Shown here: positions 17,502-25,750 of the stretch, one piece after another
Layout: the number at the start of each line of letters is the position of its first letter
How positions within the stretch are numbered: the stretch's first letter is position 1
DNA from: an uncultured Prevotella sp.
Lineage (GTDB): Bacteria > Bacteroidota > Bacteroidia > Bacteroidales > Bacteroidaceae
Direction of reading: 5' to 3'
NCBI GenBank assembly: GCA_900541575.1
Contig: UQKO01000010.1
Location: forward strand, 1 to 63,451
Length of the DNA: 63,451 bases
Translations under genes and position numbers: made by a program
Notes under the pieces: generated by a model
What the model was told of the DNA's origin: nothing
The model's input: the letters and a program-made list of their open reading frames with translations, nothing else
The model's database searches: none

Positions 17502-18386
17502 CTATCTTGTCCAACCATCATTAAGAATTATTGTGTCTCCTTTTATGGGAACGAAAACAGATATATATGATCCATCCCAATCAGGAACCTTTTTGCCATC
17601 AACGTCTGCCATCCTTCGATGCATACCCTTTGTTCTGTCGAAGGGAATTGCTTCAGGATAGATATCATATCTGTATCCTGTAGAATCCTTTTTCCAACAA
17701 CATGAATCGGTCTTGCATGCCTGGTCTAAACGATAAAAGAAATCTTTATCCAATGGCTTTGCTGGTACAAATTTTATATTCGTATTATAACCTGCTAATC
17801 CTCCATCCGAATAAATAGAATCCACAGGGATTATCTCAGGGAATTCCACTCCTGTTACCTTTTGCAAGTCGTCAGCATTATGATAGTCAATATGAGTAGG
17901 TACGCCTGTAGCGTCCGGTAGGCAGGTACCAACCAAACCCACAAATAGTAGTATTAATAGTAATGGTCCACAGCCATAAATCAAACTTCGTCTCAAAGAA
18001 CTTAACCAACCTTTTATATTCTCAATAGCTATATTTTCTTCCGAACAATCGTCAGAGTTTCTCTCAATATATTCTCTTACCAATCTGCGCTTTATCATCT
18101 CCTTTTTCAACGAGTTGCCCTTTACCTTCTCCAATTCGGGCGCAACAGCCTCTTCTGCCTCTTCTGCCTGTTTCTTCAACAGACAAAGATGCTCCTCTTT
18201 CTGCTTCTGCAACTGCTTCTGCAGCTTGTGAAGCTTCACATACAACCCAATATAACAAACGACACCGATACCTGCAACACCAACCAACCATGTCCAATCC
18301 AGATAATTGATGCCGTCAAAAAATAAACACCATACCATAACAGCAATGCATATCCATGGCAAGGCAATTCTAATAAATTTCTGCAT
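17502..18386 (-). CDS. Two-pass membrane protein, unknown function
   Basis: 294 aa. Two hydrophobic segments near the N-terminus (residues ~5-25 and ~33-52) are followed by a Lys/Glu/Gln-rich coiled coil (~52-95). A third membrane segment lies around 138-160 (PLLLILLFVGLVGTCL). The C-terminal 130 residues carry a Cys-rich patch (CKTDSCCWKK) and probably face outward. I do not recognise the family. The start at 18386 gives a typical membrane N-terminus. Confidence 0.65.
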   Translation of the reverse strand: MQKFIRIALPWICIAVMVWCLFFDGINYLDWTWLVGVAGIGVVCYIGLYVKLHKLQKQLQKQKEEHLCLLKKQAEEAEEAVAPELEKVKGNSLKKEMIKRRLVREYIERNSDDCSEENIAIENIKGWLSSLRRSLIYGCGPLLLILLFVGLVGTCLPDATGVPTHIDYHNADDLQKVTGVEFPEIIPVDSIYSDGGLAGYNTNIKFVPAKPLDKDFFYRLDQACKTDSCCWKKDSTGYRYDIYPEAIPFDRTKGMHRRMADVDGKKVPDWDGSYISVFVPIKGDTIILNDGWTR

Positions 18387-18453
18387 ATCGTTCTCTTTTT
18401 TATTATTTTTATTACAAACAATACTTCGGTAAATTTTTACCGAGAAATTAATT

Positions 18454-19146
18454 TTATAACCAATGATTTTTATTAATGATTTGTTTAAATATTTTATTTG
18501 TATTTTCTAATGAAGCAAAAAGTTTCATACATGATCGGAATTTTATAACATCAGCTCCAAATATTTCATAAGGAGTTTTATCACTATCAAAAACAGCTTG
18601 AGTTATTTCAATTAAATGTTTTCCTAGATAAGGATGTTCAAGAAATGCTCTTGCTTGGTTTCTATCTGGAATGCCATAAAATTGTGATCTTTCTGACTTA
18701 CCCAACCCTTTCATTTGTGGAAATATCCACCACATCCAATGAGTTTCTTTCTTACCATTCTTTACCTCCTGAAGTGCTTGAGCATACGTTTGCTTATATA
18801 CTGGTATATATCTATTTACAAACCAATATTTTACATAATCTAATTCTTCTTCTGTGAGTTCATTATATATTAAATCTGCAACACATCCAGAAAGTTCAAG
18901 TGTATTTGACTCTTTATAAAAACCAAAATAAGGAGAATTTTTTGGAAGTGTTAAGAGTTCTTCATATACTTTATTAATAATCTCAGTTATACGTGACTTA
19001 GTACAATATGGAATTATGCCATCAAACCATCCATATAAATAATATTTAATTTGATTCTTTATTTCTTGCTGCAATTCTGCAGCATTAGTAGCACGATTGA
19101 CAAAGTCGTCCAGTACTTCATCTTCCTTGGATTTGAGTGTCTTCAT
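18454..19146 (-). CDS. DUF1810 domain protein with extra N-terminal region
   Basis: 230 aa. Residues ~110-225 match the DUF1810 family: THWMWWIFPQMKGLGKS, then YGIPDRNQARAFLEHPYLGKHL, and DVIKFRSCMKLFA near the end. Function of the family is unknown. The N-terminal ~105 residues are not part of DUF1810 and I do not recognise them. The gene is clearly AT-richer than the region to its left, suggesting recent arrival. Confidence 0.75.
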   Translation of the reverse strand: MKTLKSKEDEVLDDFVNRATNAAELQQEIKNQIKYYLYGWFDGIIPYCTKSRITEIINKVYEELLTLPKNSPYFGFYKESNTLELSGCVADLIYNELTEEELDYVKYWFVNRYIPVYKQTYAQALQEVKNGKKETHWMWWIFPQMKGLGKSERSQFYGIPDRNQARAFLEHPYLGKHLIEITQAVFDSDKTPYEIFGADVIKFRSCMKLFASLENTNKIFKQIINKNHWL

Positions 19147-19301
19147 ATTTTATATATTTAAATGTTAAAGTTCTATCTCTATAGAGAATTAAGCCCCGCA
19201 TGAGAGAATACAAAAAATAGAAGATAGCTTTTTGCTGAAGCAATAGAAATGTTAACTTCATTTTTTCAATACTCGCTCATATGGGACATTTCTAATTCAG
19301 C

Positions 19302-19646
19302 TTACTGCTTTGTTACAGTAGCCTTGCGCATGTTTATGTTGAACGTACCAAGTGAGGTCTTCACCTTGTACACACCATTCTTGGCGGAAACGAGCTTGGC
19401 AGTCATGCCCATGAAAGAGAAGCTTCCGTCTTTATTCTTGTTGATGTTGTAACGGCCGAGAGGGGTGTTCACCACGATATGGTTCTTGGTCACTTCCACC
19501 ACCCCATAAGTAGTGCCCGAAGGAGCATCCTTCACCTTCTGAACCACTTCCTTGGCAGCAGTCTGTACATTGTCGTTACTACCCTTTGCAAAACTTGCTG
19601 TGCTGGTTGCTACAACCATCAGCAGCATAATCATTAACTTCTTCAT
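19302..19646 (-). CDS. Small secreted protein
   Basis: 114 aa: signal peptide (residues 1-20, ending SFAKG), then two short beta repeats, each following GxYxVxTxLGxxNIN (VVNTPLGRYNINKN and KVKTSLGTFNINMR). Function unknown. The prophage inserted about 30 bp upstream of its ATG. Its promoter now appears to lie on the other side of the prophage at 59700-59707, so the gene is probably silenced or driven by phage read-through. Confidence 0.7.
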   Translation of the reverse strand: MKKLMIMLLMVVATSTASFAKGSNDNVQTAAKEVVQKVKDAPSGTTYGVVEVTKNHIVVNTPLGRYNINKNKDGSFSFMGMTAKLVSAKNGVYKVKTSLGTFNINMRKATVTKQ

Positions 19647-19684
19647 TGTCTTCTATTGTTTTTTAATGGTTTTGTCTAAGGGGG

Positions 19685-19705
19685 ATAAAACGAAACGTAT
19701 AAAAG
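19685..19705 (+). promoter_or_regulatory. Left-end transposase site L1
   Basis: ATAAAACGAAACGTATAAAAG. It shares AAAACGAAACGTATAAAA with the inverted right-end site at 59631-59655. It is the outermost of three left sites and presumably bound by the MuA-type transposase. Confidence 0.75.
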
Positions 19706-19774
19706 TTGAGTGAGGGAGAAATCGGTGAAATGGTTGATATACAACGAGTTGGTGAAAAGGGCGTGATGTGGGGT

Positions 19775-19797
19775 GGAAAAACGAAACGTTACATTGG
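19775..19797 (+). promoter_or_regulatory. Left-end transposase site L2
   Basis: GGAAAAACGAAACGTTACA, matching the inverted right-end site at 59608-59630 over GGAAAAACGAAACGT. Confidence 0.75.
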
Positions 19798-19855
19798 CTT
19801 TACATTTGCCTTACATTTGAGAGGGGTTTGAATGGTGTTTGAAGGGGATTGCTTT
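19794..19855. repeat. Helically phased TTTG array at the left end
   Basis: Related heptamers start every 11 bp: 19794 (TTGGCTT), 19805 (TTTGCCT), 19816 (TTTGAGA), 19827 (TTTGAAT), 19838 (TTTGAAG) and 19849 (TTGCTTT). It begins at site L2. A similar array is present at the right end (59504-59532). No convincing gene lies in 19677-20184; a 93-codon frame at 19849-20130 has atypical Trp/Gly-rich content. Confidence 0.6.
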
Positions 19856-20141
19856 ACATCGGGGTTGCGGATGGTTTACTTTTGAGGATGATGTGGGATG
19901 ATTTGGAGCGATTGGCGTGGCTCATGGGCGCGTTTGAGGGCTTCTGTGGACGTTTTATTGGATTGGCGTGGAAATGGTCGATGGAGGGGCTTTCGTGGGC
20001 TTGTGGGGAATGTTTGGGAGGTGATAGAGGATGGAATGAAGGGAGTTTGAGTGGTGAGGGCGTGGCTGTTGTCATGCCTTTTATTTTGGGGCGTTTTGTG
20101 CTTTTTATACTTGCGTATTCTTCCAAATAGTTATTATTTGG

Positions 20142-20149
20142 TATATTTG
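20142..20149 (+). promoter_or_regulatory. -7 box upstream of the first phage gene
   Basis: TATATTTG fits TAnnTTTG and lies 36 bp upstream of the ATG at 20185. No clear -33 element. Confidence 0.45.
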
Positions 20150-20184
20150 CAAGCGAAAAAGAATATTTTAGGAAACAGAAAGGA

Positions 20185-20415
20185 ATGGTTATGACAAAGG
20201 TTATACACGTGCATTTGATACATGGGCGGAAGAACTACTACTTCGGCTCAATATCGGCGATTTATACGGTTTTGACAGAGGATGAGGTGGGTATAAAGAA
20301 AAGCTCGCTGCTACACGCCGGACTGGCTGATGGAGGCGTTATACTCAATAAAAAGGCTATGATCCAGCAGGGAGAGCTGATAAGAGGACTCAGGACGGAA
20401 AAAGAGAAGAAATAA
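20185..20415 (+). CDS. Small phage protein of unknown function
   Basis: 76 aa with no signal or membrane segment. Sequence features: KVIHVHLIHGRKNYYFGS, AIYTVLTEDEVG, and an Arg/Lys-rich end. Short proteins of this type (VIxVxLxxxKxYYFGSxxAIY) recur in Bacteroidota phages and elements. It lies between transposase sites L2 and L3, separate from the early operon, with its own promoter box and terminator, so it may be expressed in the lysogen. Confidence 0.65.
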   Translation: MVMTKVIHVHLIHGRKNYYFGSISAIYTVLTEDEVGIKKSSLLHAGLADGGVILNKKAMIQQGELIRGLRTEKEKK

Positions 20416-20456
20416 GGATGATTTAAACGGCTAAAACGTTGATATAACGGCATTTG

Positions 20457-20497
20457 AACGGCTTGAACACTGATTTGAACAGTGGTCAAGCCGTTTT
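20457..20497 (+). terminator. Terminator of the 76-aa gene
   Basis: AACGGCTTGA-a-CACTG (20457-20472) pairs with CAGTG-g-TCAAGCCGTT (20480-20495), with TTTTT following. The stem also contains phased TTGAAC motifs. Confidence 0.8.
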
Positions 20498-20550
20498 TGC
20501 GTTCTGACTGCTCCTGAGAGGGGCGAAAAATGGCGTTTTTCGGGTATGGG

Positions 20551-20623
20551 GTGACACTTGGGGTGACGTTTGGTGTGACAAGGAAAAACGAAATGTTCTA
20601 CTTGGTGTGACATTTGGAGTGAC
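20551..20623 (+). repeat. GTGAC iterons with 12-bp period flanking L3
   Basis: GTGAC starts at 20551, 20563 and 20575, then again at 20607 and 20619; unit about GTGACAYTTGGN. Transposase site L3 (20582-20600) lies between the two groups. The exact 12-bp spacing suggests a protein-binding array, for example for a repressor, transposase enhancer or host factor. The rest of the gap (20624-20873) holds only short inverted repeats. Confidence 0.7.
20582..20600 (+). promoter_or_regulatory. Left-end transposase site L3
   Basis: GGAAAAACGAAATGTTCTA resembles the inverted innermost/outermost right site CGGCAAAACGAAATGTGCT (59659-59678 read on the minus strand). Confidence 0.7.
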
Positions 20624-20873
20624 AGTTTTAACATTGAAAACAAGTGATTGACCCCCTATATAACTCCGAATTAATTGTGATTGATGTCATTTTCGTGCGT
20701 TTAGGGGGTGGGGATAATCCCACGTTTTGACATGTTATAAACCTTTGTGGAATGTCGGGAACGCCCTGTTTATCGGGGGGTTGGCTGCTTTGCTACCCTA
20801 TTATACCTATGTATGTGCGTGCGCGACACGGTTTGCGGTGTGGAGCGTGTGCGTGATGCGTGTGACGTGAGTA

Positions 20874-21590
20874 TCAGACGAGGCGGACGAGTCCGACGAT
20901 GGTGCTCAGGCTGCGTATGTCGTCGCGTGGGAGGAGAAAAGGGTGATGAACACTGCTGTTTTCCGACACGCATAGAATGCTGTCGGCATGATCTACGCTT
21001 TCCTGCACGCGTTTGACGAGTACCCCCTGGCTCGTTTCGAGGACATAGACGGTACCCCATTGGAAGAAGCGGATGTCTGTGATTTTGCGACAAGCGAGGA
21101 GGTCGCCACTATAATATAGCGGCACCATGGAGTCGCCAGACACCCGGATAAGGAAGTTTGCCCCTTTGTTCTCGAACTCTGGTATGACATAGCGCTCGCA
21201 GTCCTCCAGACGTACCCCTCCGCCACTTTCGGCAGGAAAACCGGCGACTGCATCGAGCGGTATGAGTGGTATGCCCTCGCTGCTGCCGTGTGGAGCATGG
21301 CAGGCTATCTCAACAGTGCGCTTAGGAGTCGGCGCATTATTGTTTTCTGTTTCCTGAAGCATTGCTCCCTCACCAGTGAGCAGCCATTTAGCATCAATAT
21401 TGAATTGTAATACAATATTCTGTATTGCAGAAGTGCCAACACTACTTCGCCCTTTGGAGATTTCTGTGACCATAGAGGCGCTAATACCTAATTTTGCGGC
21501 AAAATCACGTTTGTCGCTTACTTTTTTATCTCTTAAAAGTGTCTCGTATGCCTCTATAAAACGGGCGGAGACGTCGTTTTTTGCTTCCAT
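20874..21590 (-). CDS. LexA/CI-like phage repressor (S24 peptidase)
   Basis: 238 aa, master repressor of lysogeny. An N-terminal helix-turn-helix (residues ~25-70: RDFAAKLGISASMVTEISKG) is joined to an S24 domain. The self-cleavage site Ala116-Gly117 is in LDAVAGFPA. The nucleophile is S154 in SGDSMVP and the general base K193 in GVLVKRV. All residues for RecA-stimulated autocleavage are present, so the prophage is probably SOS-inducible, unlike Mu itself. It is transcribed away from the early operon, with operators in between. Confidence 0.9.
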   Translation of the reverse strand: MEAKNDVSARFIEAYETLLRDKKVSDKRDFAAKLGISASMVTEISKGRSSVGTSAIQNIVLQFNIDAKWLLTGEGAMLQETENNNAPTPKRTVEIACHAPHGSSEGIPLIPLDAVAGFPAESGGGVRLEDCERYVIPEFENKGANFLIRVSGDSMVPLYYSGDLLACRKITDIRFFQWGTVYVLETSQGVLVKRVQESVDHADSILCVSENSSVHHPFLLPRDDIRSLSTIVGLVRLV

Positions 21591-21606
21591 AATACAGAAT
21601 ATTGAA
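21591..21606. promoter_or_regulatory. Repressor operator next to the repressor start
   Basis: Imperfect palindrome ATACAGAATATTGAAT directly upstream of the repressor ATG, sharing ATACAGAATA with the operator at 21635. It suggests autoregulation. Confidence 0.5.
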
Positions 21607-21623
21607 TTATTTAGCCCGAAAAA

Positions 21624-21655
21624 TTTGGTTGTTAATACAGAATACTGTATCTTTG
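21624..21655 (+). promoter_or_regulatory. Early lytic promoter overlapped by a repressor operator
   Basis: TTTG (21624-21627), 20 nt, then TATCTTTG (21648-21655): a full Bacteroidota promoter. The palindrome ATACAGAATACTGTAT (21635-21650) covers the spacer and the first bases of the -7 box, so bound repressor would block RNA polymerase. Confidence 0.8.
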
Positions 21656-21659
21656 CAGC

Positions 21660-21743
21660 GTGTTTAAGATTAAACGCGCAGCCAAAGATAGTGAAAAAGG
21701 CCGAGAATTACAAATTTTAGCAATTAAAGAATATGAACGATAA
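21660..21743 (+). CDS. Possible GTG-started 27-aa leader peptide
   Basis: A frame from GTG at 21660, about 5 nt after the -7 box and so nearly leaderless, encodes a Lys/Glu-rich peptide (FKIKRAAKDSEKG). It overlaps the next start by 11 bp. It may be a real tiny gene or chance; no homolog is known to me. Confidence 0.25.
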   Translation: MFKIKRAAKDSEKGRELQILAIKEYER

Positions 21744-22140
21744 GGAATTTGCATTGAATGCGGCGATGAGCAGAATGCACAAGAAGTTGAACCATCTGAC
21801 GGGTGACATTGAAAGTTGGAAAGAGGACATGGTGAATGACTATGCTGAGTTTTTCCGCTGGCATGCGGACGATCTGTATGAAGCAATGGCTGCAAAGACG
21901 ATACTGGAGCCTGTGTATGAGACGGCCAGGGGACTTGGTCTTGCGGCACTTGAGGAGTCTTTGCGCCACAATATAGAACACCTGACAGACGACCTTGTGT
22001 ATGGTGATTTGGAGCGTCAGAGCACAGGCAAGATGAGCAACATGGCATACGGACTGGAGCTGAAGGCGAAACAGAAGATGATACAGTTCTTCAGTGCAGT
22101 TAAGACGGTAATAGCCGAGGGTAAGAAGATTGAAGGATAA
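21733..22140 (+). CDS. Early phage protein, unknown function
   Basis: 135 aa, soluble and mostly helical; no recognised domain. First substantial gene of the lytic operon, starting ~75 bp after the early promoter. Position suggests a role in the lysis/lysogeny switch or early replication, like Mu ner, but it has no helix-turn-helix that I can see. Confidence 0.65.
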   Translation: MNDKEFALNAAMSRMHKKLNHLTGDIESWKEDMVNDYAEFFRWHADDLYEAMAAKTILEPVYETARGLGLAALEESLRHNIEHLTDDLVYGDLERQSTGKMSNMAYGLELKAKQKMIQFFSAVKTVIAEGKKIEG

Positions 22141-22149
22141 CACGGAAGT

Positions 22150-22293
22150 CCCAAAGGCTGCACTGGATAGTCAGCCGCCGCACTGGATAGTCGGCAGGGG
22201 CGGCCTCGGATGACGGCGGGAAAGACCGCAGGAGTGGCAGGTTTGCCATGCGCTGGATAGCCATGTGGGGTTCGACTCCCCTACACTCCACGA
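22150..22293 (+). ncRNA. Structured tRNA-like element between early genes
   Basis: No ORF fits this 186-bp gap. Three small hairpins with a GGAT loop occur: GCACTGGATAGTC (22160), the same (22180), and GCGCTGGATAGCC (22250), the third with a paired change ACT/AGT to GCT/AGC. The last part has a perfect T-arm (GGGG-TTCGACT-CCCC, 22267-22281) closed by GGAGTG (22231) with CACTCC (22284-22289). At ~59 nt it is too short for a normal tRNA and lacks a D-arm. It may be a tRNA-mimic or a decayed tRNA. Confidence 0.45.
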
Positions 22294-22326
22294 ACAAAAG
22301 TAATAACGAACTAAAAACAGAGGACA

Positions 22327-22713
22327 ATGAAAAGAGTGATAACAGTAACCCGCTCCCAGCGGGAGTTTTTGGCAAAGGCCTTCGGCGTGACGAAGGAGAT
22401 GGTGAGCTACGCATTGAACTTTCACCCGGTGAAGGGTCAGAGCGATCTGGCAAAGAAGATACGCTGCCTTGCCATTCAGCGTGGCGGTTTTGAGCTTGTT
22501 ACGGCTCCTGCGAGCGAGGTGGTGCATGACGCAGACAACATGATGCGCCAGCACTTCGAGAACGGCTGGATGTGGGAAGGCGACAAGAACACGGGCGTAC
22601 TGGAGTTGAAGGACGAGAAAGGCGACGTGGTGGAACGCATCGAGCACGCCCTGCTGACAGACATCAAGACCGTGCAGGAGAAGGTGGAAGCCATGTGCTG
22701 CGCCACTATGTAA
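22327..22713 (+). CDS. Early DNA-binding protein (helix-turn-helix-like)
   Basis: 128 aa. Residues ~8-50 look like a helix-turn-helix (RSQREFLAKAFGVTKEMVSYAL); the rest is helical with a short beta hairpin (TGVLELKDEKGDVVERI). It lies 39 bp before the transposase gene. A likely regulator of the transposition genes or of the switch. Confidence 0.6.
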   Translation: MKRVITVTRSQREFLAKAFGVTKEMVSYALNFHPVKGQSDLAKKIRCLAIQRGGFELVTAPASEVVHDADNMMRQHFENGWMWEGDKNTGVLELKDEKGDVVERIEHALLTDIKTVQEKVEAMCCATM

Positions 22714-22751
22714 GGAGAGAACCGCAAGAAGGAAAACAAAGATAAAAGGAA

Positions 22752-24842
22752 ATGGAGTACTACAACAAGATATTGTGCGTGACGTTTGCCGAGCTGACCG
22801 GTGGTGTTGAGCCGGTGATGAAGGCGAGCACCTTGCGTCAGAACGTATGCAGGAGCAACATTGCTTGTGCGAGGCGTGGCGGCGGCGAGGGGACTCAGGC
22901 ACTGTATGTGTGGAGCAGTATTCCGGAGAAGTACAGACGGCGGTTTGTGGCGACATACGGCGACCCAGAAGAAAAGATGCGAGAGGCTATGACGAAGGCA
23001 AGCATAAAGATAGATGCGAAGGCGCGTGATTATTACGAAGCCTACACCTATATGGACAAGGACGGGCAGGAGCGCCACCTGACGGAGAAGATGATAGAGG
23101 AATATACCATCAACGCCTCGGTGCTTGGTGAGCTGGAGAAGATGGCGGCAAGACGCCAGGCCATCCGCAGCAGCTTGAACGCTCCGATGTCGGGTGCGTG
23201 GGACTTGATACTTGACAGTTCGGAACGTATGCGCGAGAGCTACGGTCACACGCTCCCGGGCACATTGGCGCGACTGAAGACGCGACTGAAGGCTTGGAAG
23301 TCCGATGGCTACCAGAGCGTGGTGAGTGGCAAGCTGGGCAACTCGTCGGCACTGAAGATAACGGGGGACTTCCTGAAGCTGATTGTGGCGTTGAAGCGTA
23401 GCAAGGTGCCGGTGTATACCGACGCGCAGCTGTTTGAGAGAGCCAACGAGATAGCCGAGGAAAGAGGCTGGAAGCCGATAAGAAGCCTGAGTGGTATGAA
23501 GAAATGGCTGAACAGCCCGTCGGTTGAGCCTTTATGGTATGACGCCGTATATGGCGAGCAGGCAGCCCGTCAGCGTTACGGCAGAAAGCACAAGACGGCA
23601 CTTCCGACACGCAGGGACACGCTATGGTATGGTGACGGCACGAAGCTGAACCTTTACTATAGGGACGAGCAGGGCAAGGTGCGGACGACCCAGGTGTATG
23701 AAGTGATCGACGCAATGAGCGAGGTGCTTCTGGGCTACTGCATCAGCGACACAGAGGACTATGAGGCCCAATACCACGCCTACCGCATGGCAATCCAGAA
23801 GAGCGGACACAAGCCTTATGAGATTGTTTATGACAACCAGGGCGGCCACAAGAAGCTTGACTCAGACGGCTTTATCGGGAAGATTTGCCGCGTACACAGA
23901 CCGACACAGCCCTACAACGGCGAGTCGAAGACGATAGAGAGCGTGTTCGGACGGTTTCAGGCTCAGGTGCTGCACAAGGACTGGCGCTTCACGGGTCAGA
24001 ACGTGACGGCGAAGAAGGCGTCGAGCCGCCCGAACGTGGAGTTTATCGAAGCCAACAAGGACAGTCTGTACACTCTGGAGGAGCTGAAAGATGCCTATGC
24101 CGCAGCCCGTAAGGAATGGAACGAGGGTGTGCACCCTGCCACCGGCGAGCGTAGGATAGACATGTATGAGAAGAGCGTGAACGAGGAGACCCAGGAAGTG
24201 ACGCTGCACGATATGGTGGACATGTTCTGGGTGTTTACGAAACGCATGGCGACGTTCACGGACCAGGGTCTGCAGGTGACGATCAAAGGCGAGAAGCGCC
24301 AGTACGAAGTGTGCTCTTCGCCCGGCGTACCCGACCACGAGTGGCGAAGGAAACACACTTACGAGCATTTCATCGTGGCTTACGACCCTTACGACTTTGC
24401 GAGCATCAGACTCTATACAAAAGGCACAGACGGCTCGCTGCGCTTTGAGCGGACTGCAGAACCCTACATACTGATACACCGAGCGCTGCAAGACCAGCAG
24501 GGGACGGACGATGCGAAGTTTATCCGCCAGGAGCAGGAAGCCAACCTTCAGGACCGCATAGAGCGGACAGTAGCCGGCCGGACGATAGCCGCCGAGCATG
24601 GCACGGACGCGGAGCAGCAGGGTCTGCACAGTCCGAAGCTGAAGGGCACGAACGCTGCCGTGCAGCGCCAGATAGAGCACCGCATGGAGCACTACTCGAA
24701 GCCGCCTGAGACGTATCAGCTCGGAAGACACACGAAATCGCTGAGCCTTGACGACTGGCTGGACGTGATGGAGGGCGGTGATGATGGCGACACGCCGAGA
24801 ATACCGCTTCCGATGGAGAAGAAGATTGCATCAAAACTGTAG
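22752..24842 (+). CDS. MuA-type DDE transposase
   Basis: 696 aa; cuts the phage ends and joins them to target DNA during integration and replicative transposition. The catalytic core has D295 in WYGDGTKLN and D361 in VYDNQGG. The glutamate is E396 in SKTIESVFGRF, with E391 in the same stretch as an alternative. N-terminal residues carry winged-helix-like DNA-binding segments; the C-terminal ~150 residues (Gln/Arg-rich) would bind the MuB partner. It presumably recognises the AAAACGAAAYGT sites at the prophage ends. The MuB-type ATPase follows 20 bp downstream. Confidence 0.92.
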   Translation: MEYYNKILCVTFAELTGGVEPVMKASTLRQNVCRSNIACARRGGGEGTQALYVWSSIPEKYRRRFVATYGDPEEKMREAMTKASIKIDAKARDYYEAYTYMDKDGQERHLTEKMIEEYTINASVLGELEKMAARRQAIRSSLNAPMSGAWDLILDSSERMRESYGHTLPGTLARLKTRLKAWKSDGYQSVVSGKLGNSSALKITGDFLKLIVALKRSKVPVYTDAQLFERANEIAEERGWKPIRSLSGMKKWLNSPSVEPLWYDAVYGEQAARQRYGRKHKTALPTRRDTLWYGDGTKLNLYYRDEQGKVRTTQVYEVIDAMSEVLLGYCISDTEDYEAQYHAYRMAIQKSGHKPYEIVYDNQGGHKKLDSDGFIGKICRVHRPTQPYNGESKTIESVFGRFQAQVLHKDWRFTGQNVTAKKASSRPNVEFIEANKDSLYTLEELKDAYAAARKEWNEGVHPATGERRIDMYEKSVNEETQEVTLHDMVDMFWVFTKRMATFTDQGLQVTIKGEKRQYEVCSSPGVPDHEWRRKHTYEHFIVAYDPYDFASIRLYTKGTDGSLRFERTAEPYILIHRALQDQQGTDDAKFIRQEQEANLQDRIERTVAGRTIAAEHGTDAEQQGLHSPKLKGTNAAVQRQIEHRMEHYSKPPETYQLGRHTKSLSLDDWLDVMEGGDDGDTPRIPLPMEKKIASKL

Positions 24843-24862
24843 AATCAATAAAAACAAACGAT

Positions 24863-25723
24863 ATGAACGAGAAACAGAAAGAACAGATACGCGAGGCCCT
24901 GCGTCTCTATGTGATGAAATATCCGAGCCAAAACAAGGCAGCAGCCAGTCTGGACGGTACGAGTGCGGGCACGGTAAGCTCGGTGTTGAGCGGCAAGTGG
25001 GAGAACATCAGCGACGACATGTGGCGAAAGATAGCCTCGCAGGTGGGAACCGCCACCCCTGGTGCCTGGCAGATGGTGGAGACCACGGCAGCAAAGGAGA
25101 TGGCCTATGCGATGACTGACGCCCAGGAATGGAAGAACGTGACCTGGGTGGTGGGCGAAGCCGGATGCGGCAAGACCACGGCAGCGCGGCTTTACGAGCG
25201 TGAGCACAGCGGTGCCTACTACGTTCTGTGCTCGGAAGAAATGAAGCGTAGCGACTTTATCCGCGACATTGCGAAGAAGATAGGCTTGAGGACTGACGGC
25301 ATGACGATAAGAGACATGCTTGACGCAATCATCGGTGCGCTGATACAGACGGAGAGTCCGGTGCTGCTGTTCGATGAAGCTGACAAGCTGACGGAAAGGG
25401 TGTTCCACTACTTCATAGACCTGTATAACAGGCTTGAGGACAAATGCGGCATCGTGTTCTTCTCGACTTCTTATATCAAGCGCAGGATGAAGATGGGACT
25501 GCGTTATGACAAGAAAGGCTATAACGAGATACACTCCAGGATAGGACGCAAGTTCTTCGAGCTGGAGCAGACAAGTCCGAACGACGTTTATGCGATCTGC
25601 GTGGCGAACGGACTGACCGACCGCAAGAAGATAGCTGAGGTGGTGAAGGACGCTGAGCAGTATGACTTCGACCTGCGGAGGGTGAAGAAAGGTGTACACA
25701 GAGTGAAGCAGATGGACGCTTGA
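24863..25723 (+). CDS. MuB-type AAA+ target-selection ATPase
   Basis: 286 aa. An N-terminal helix-turn-helix-like region (residues ~20-60) precedes the AAA+ core: Walker A GEAGCGKTT (98-106) and Walker B LLFDEAD (168-174). MuB-like proteins coat target DNA, deliver it to the transposase and protect the phage genome from self-insertion. Directly downstream of the transposase gene, as in Mu. Confidence 0.88.
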   Translation: MNEKQKEQIREALRLYVMKYPSQNKAAASLDGTSAGTVSSVLSGKWENISDDMWRKIASQVGTATPGAWQMVETTAAKEMAYAMTDAQEWKNVTWVVGEAGCGKTTAARLYEREHSGAYYVLCSEEMKRSDFIRDIAKKIGLRTDGMTIRDMLDAIIGALIQTESPVLLFDEADKLTERVFHYFIDLYNRLEDKCGIVFFSTSYIKRRMKMGLRYDKKGYNEIHSRIGRKFFELEQTSPNDVYAICVANGLTDRKKIAEVVKDAEQYDFDLRRVKKGVHRVKQMDA

Positions 25724-25750
25724 AGGGTGTTCAAATAACATTCAAACGAT

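Noticed and set aside
17346..17570. 74-codon hydrophobic plus-strand ORF
   Set aside because: Overlaps the 3' end of the better supported membrane-protein gene on the other strand.
19849..20130. 93-codon ORF near the left end
   Set aside because: Trp/Gly-rich translation, no ribosome site, and it overlaps the phased repeats.
22231..22290. Ordinary tRNA gene
   Set aside because: Only ~59 nt between acceptor-like arms, no D-arm and no recognisable anticodon arm.
22171..24834. Several 200-290-codon minus ORFs opposite the early genes and transposase
   Set aside because: Low-complexity Ser/Pro/Arg or His/Leu translations, shadows of the plus-strand genes.
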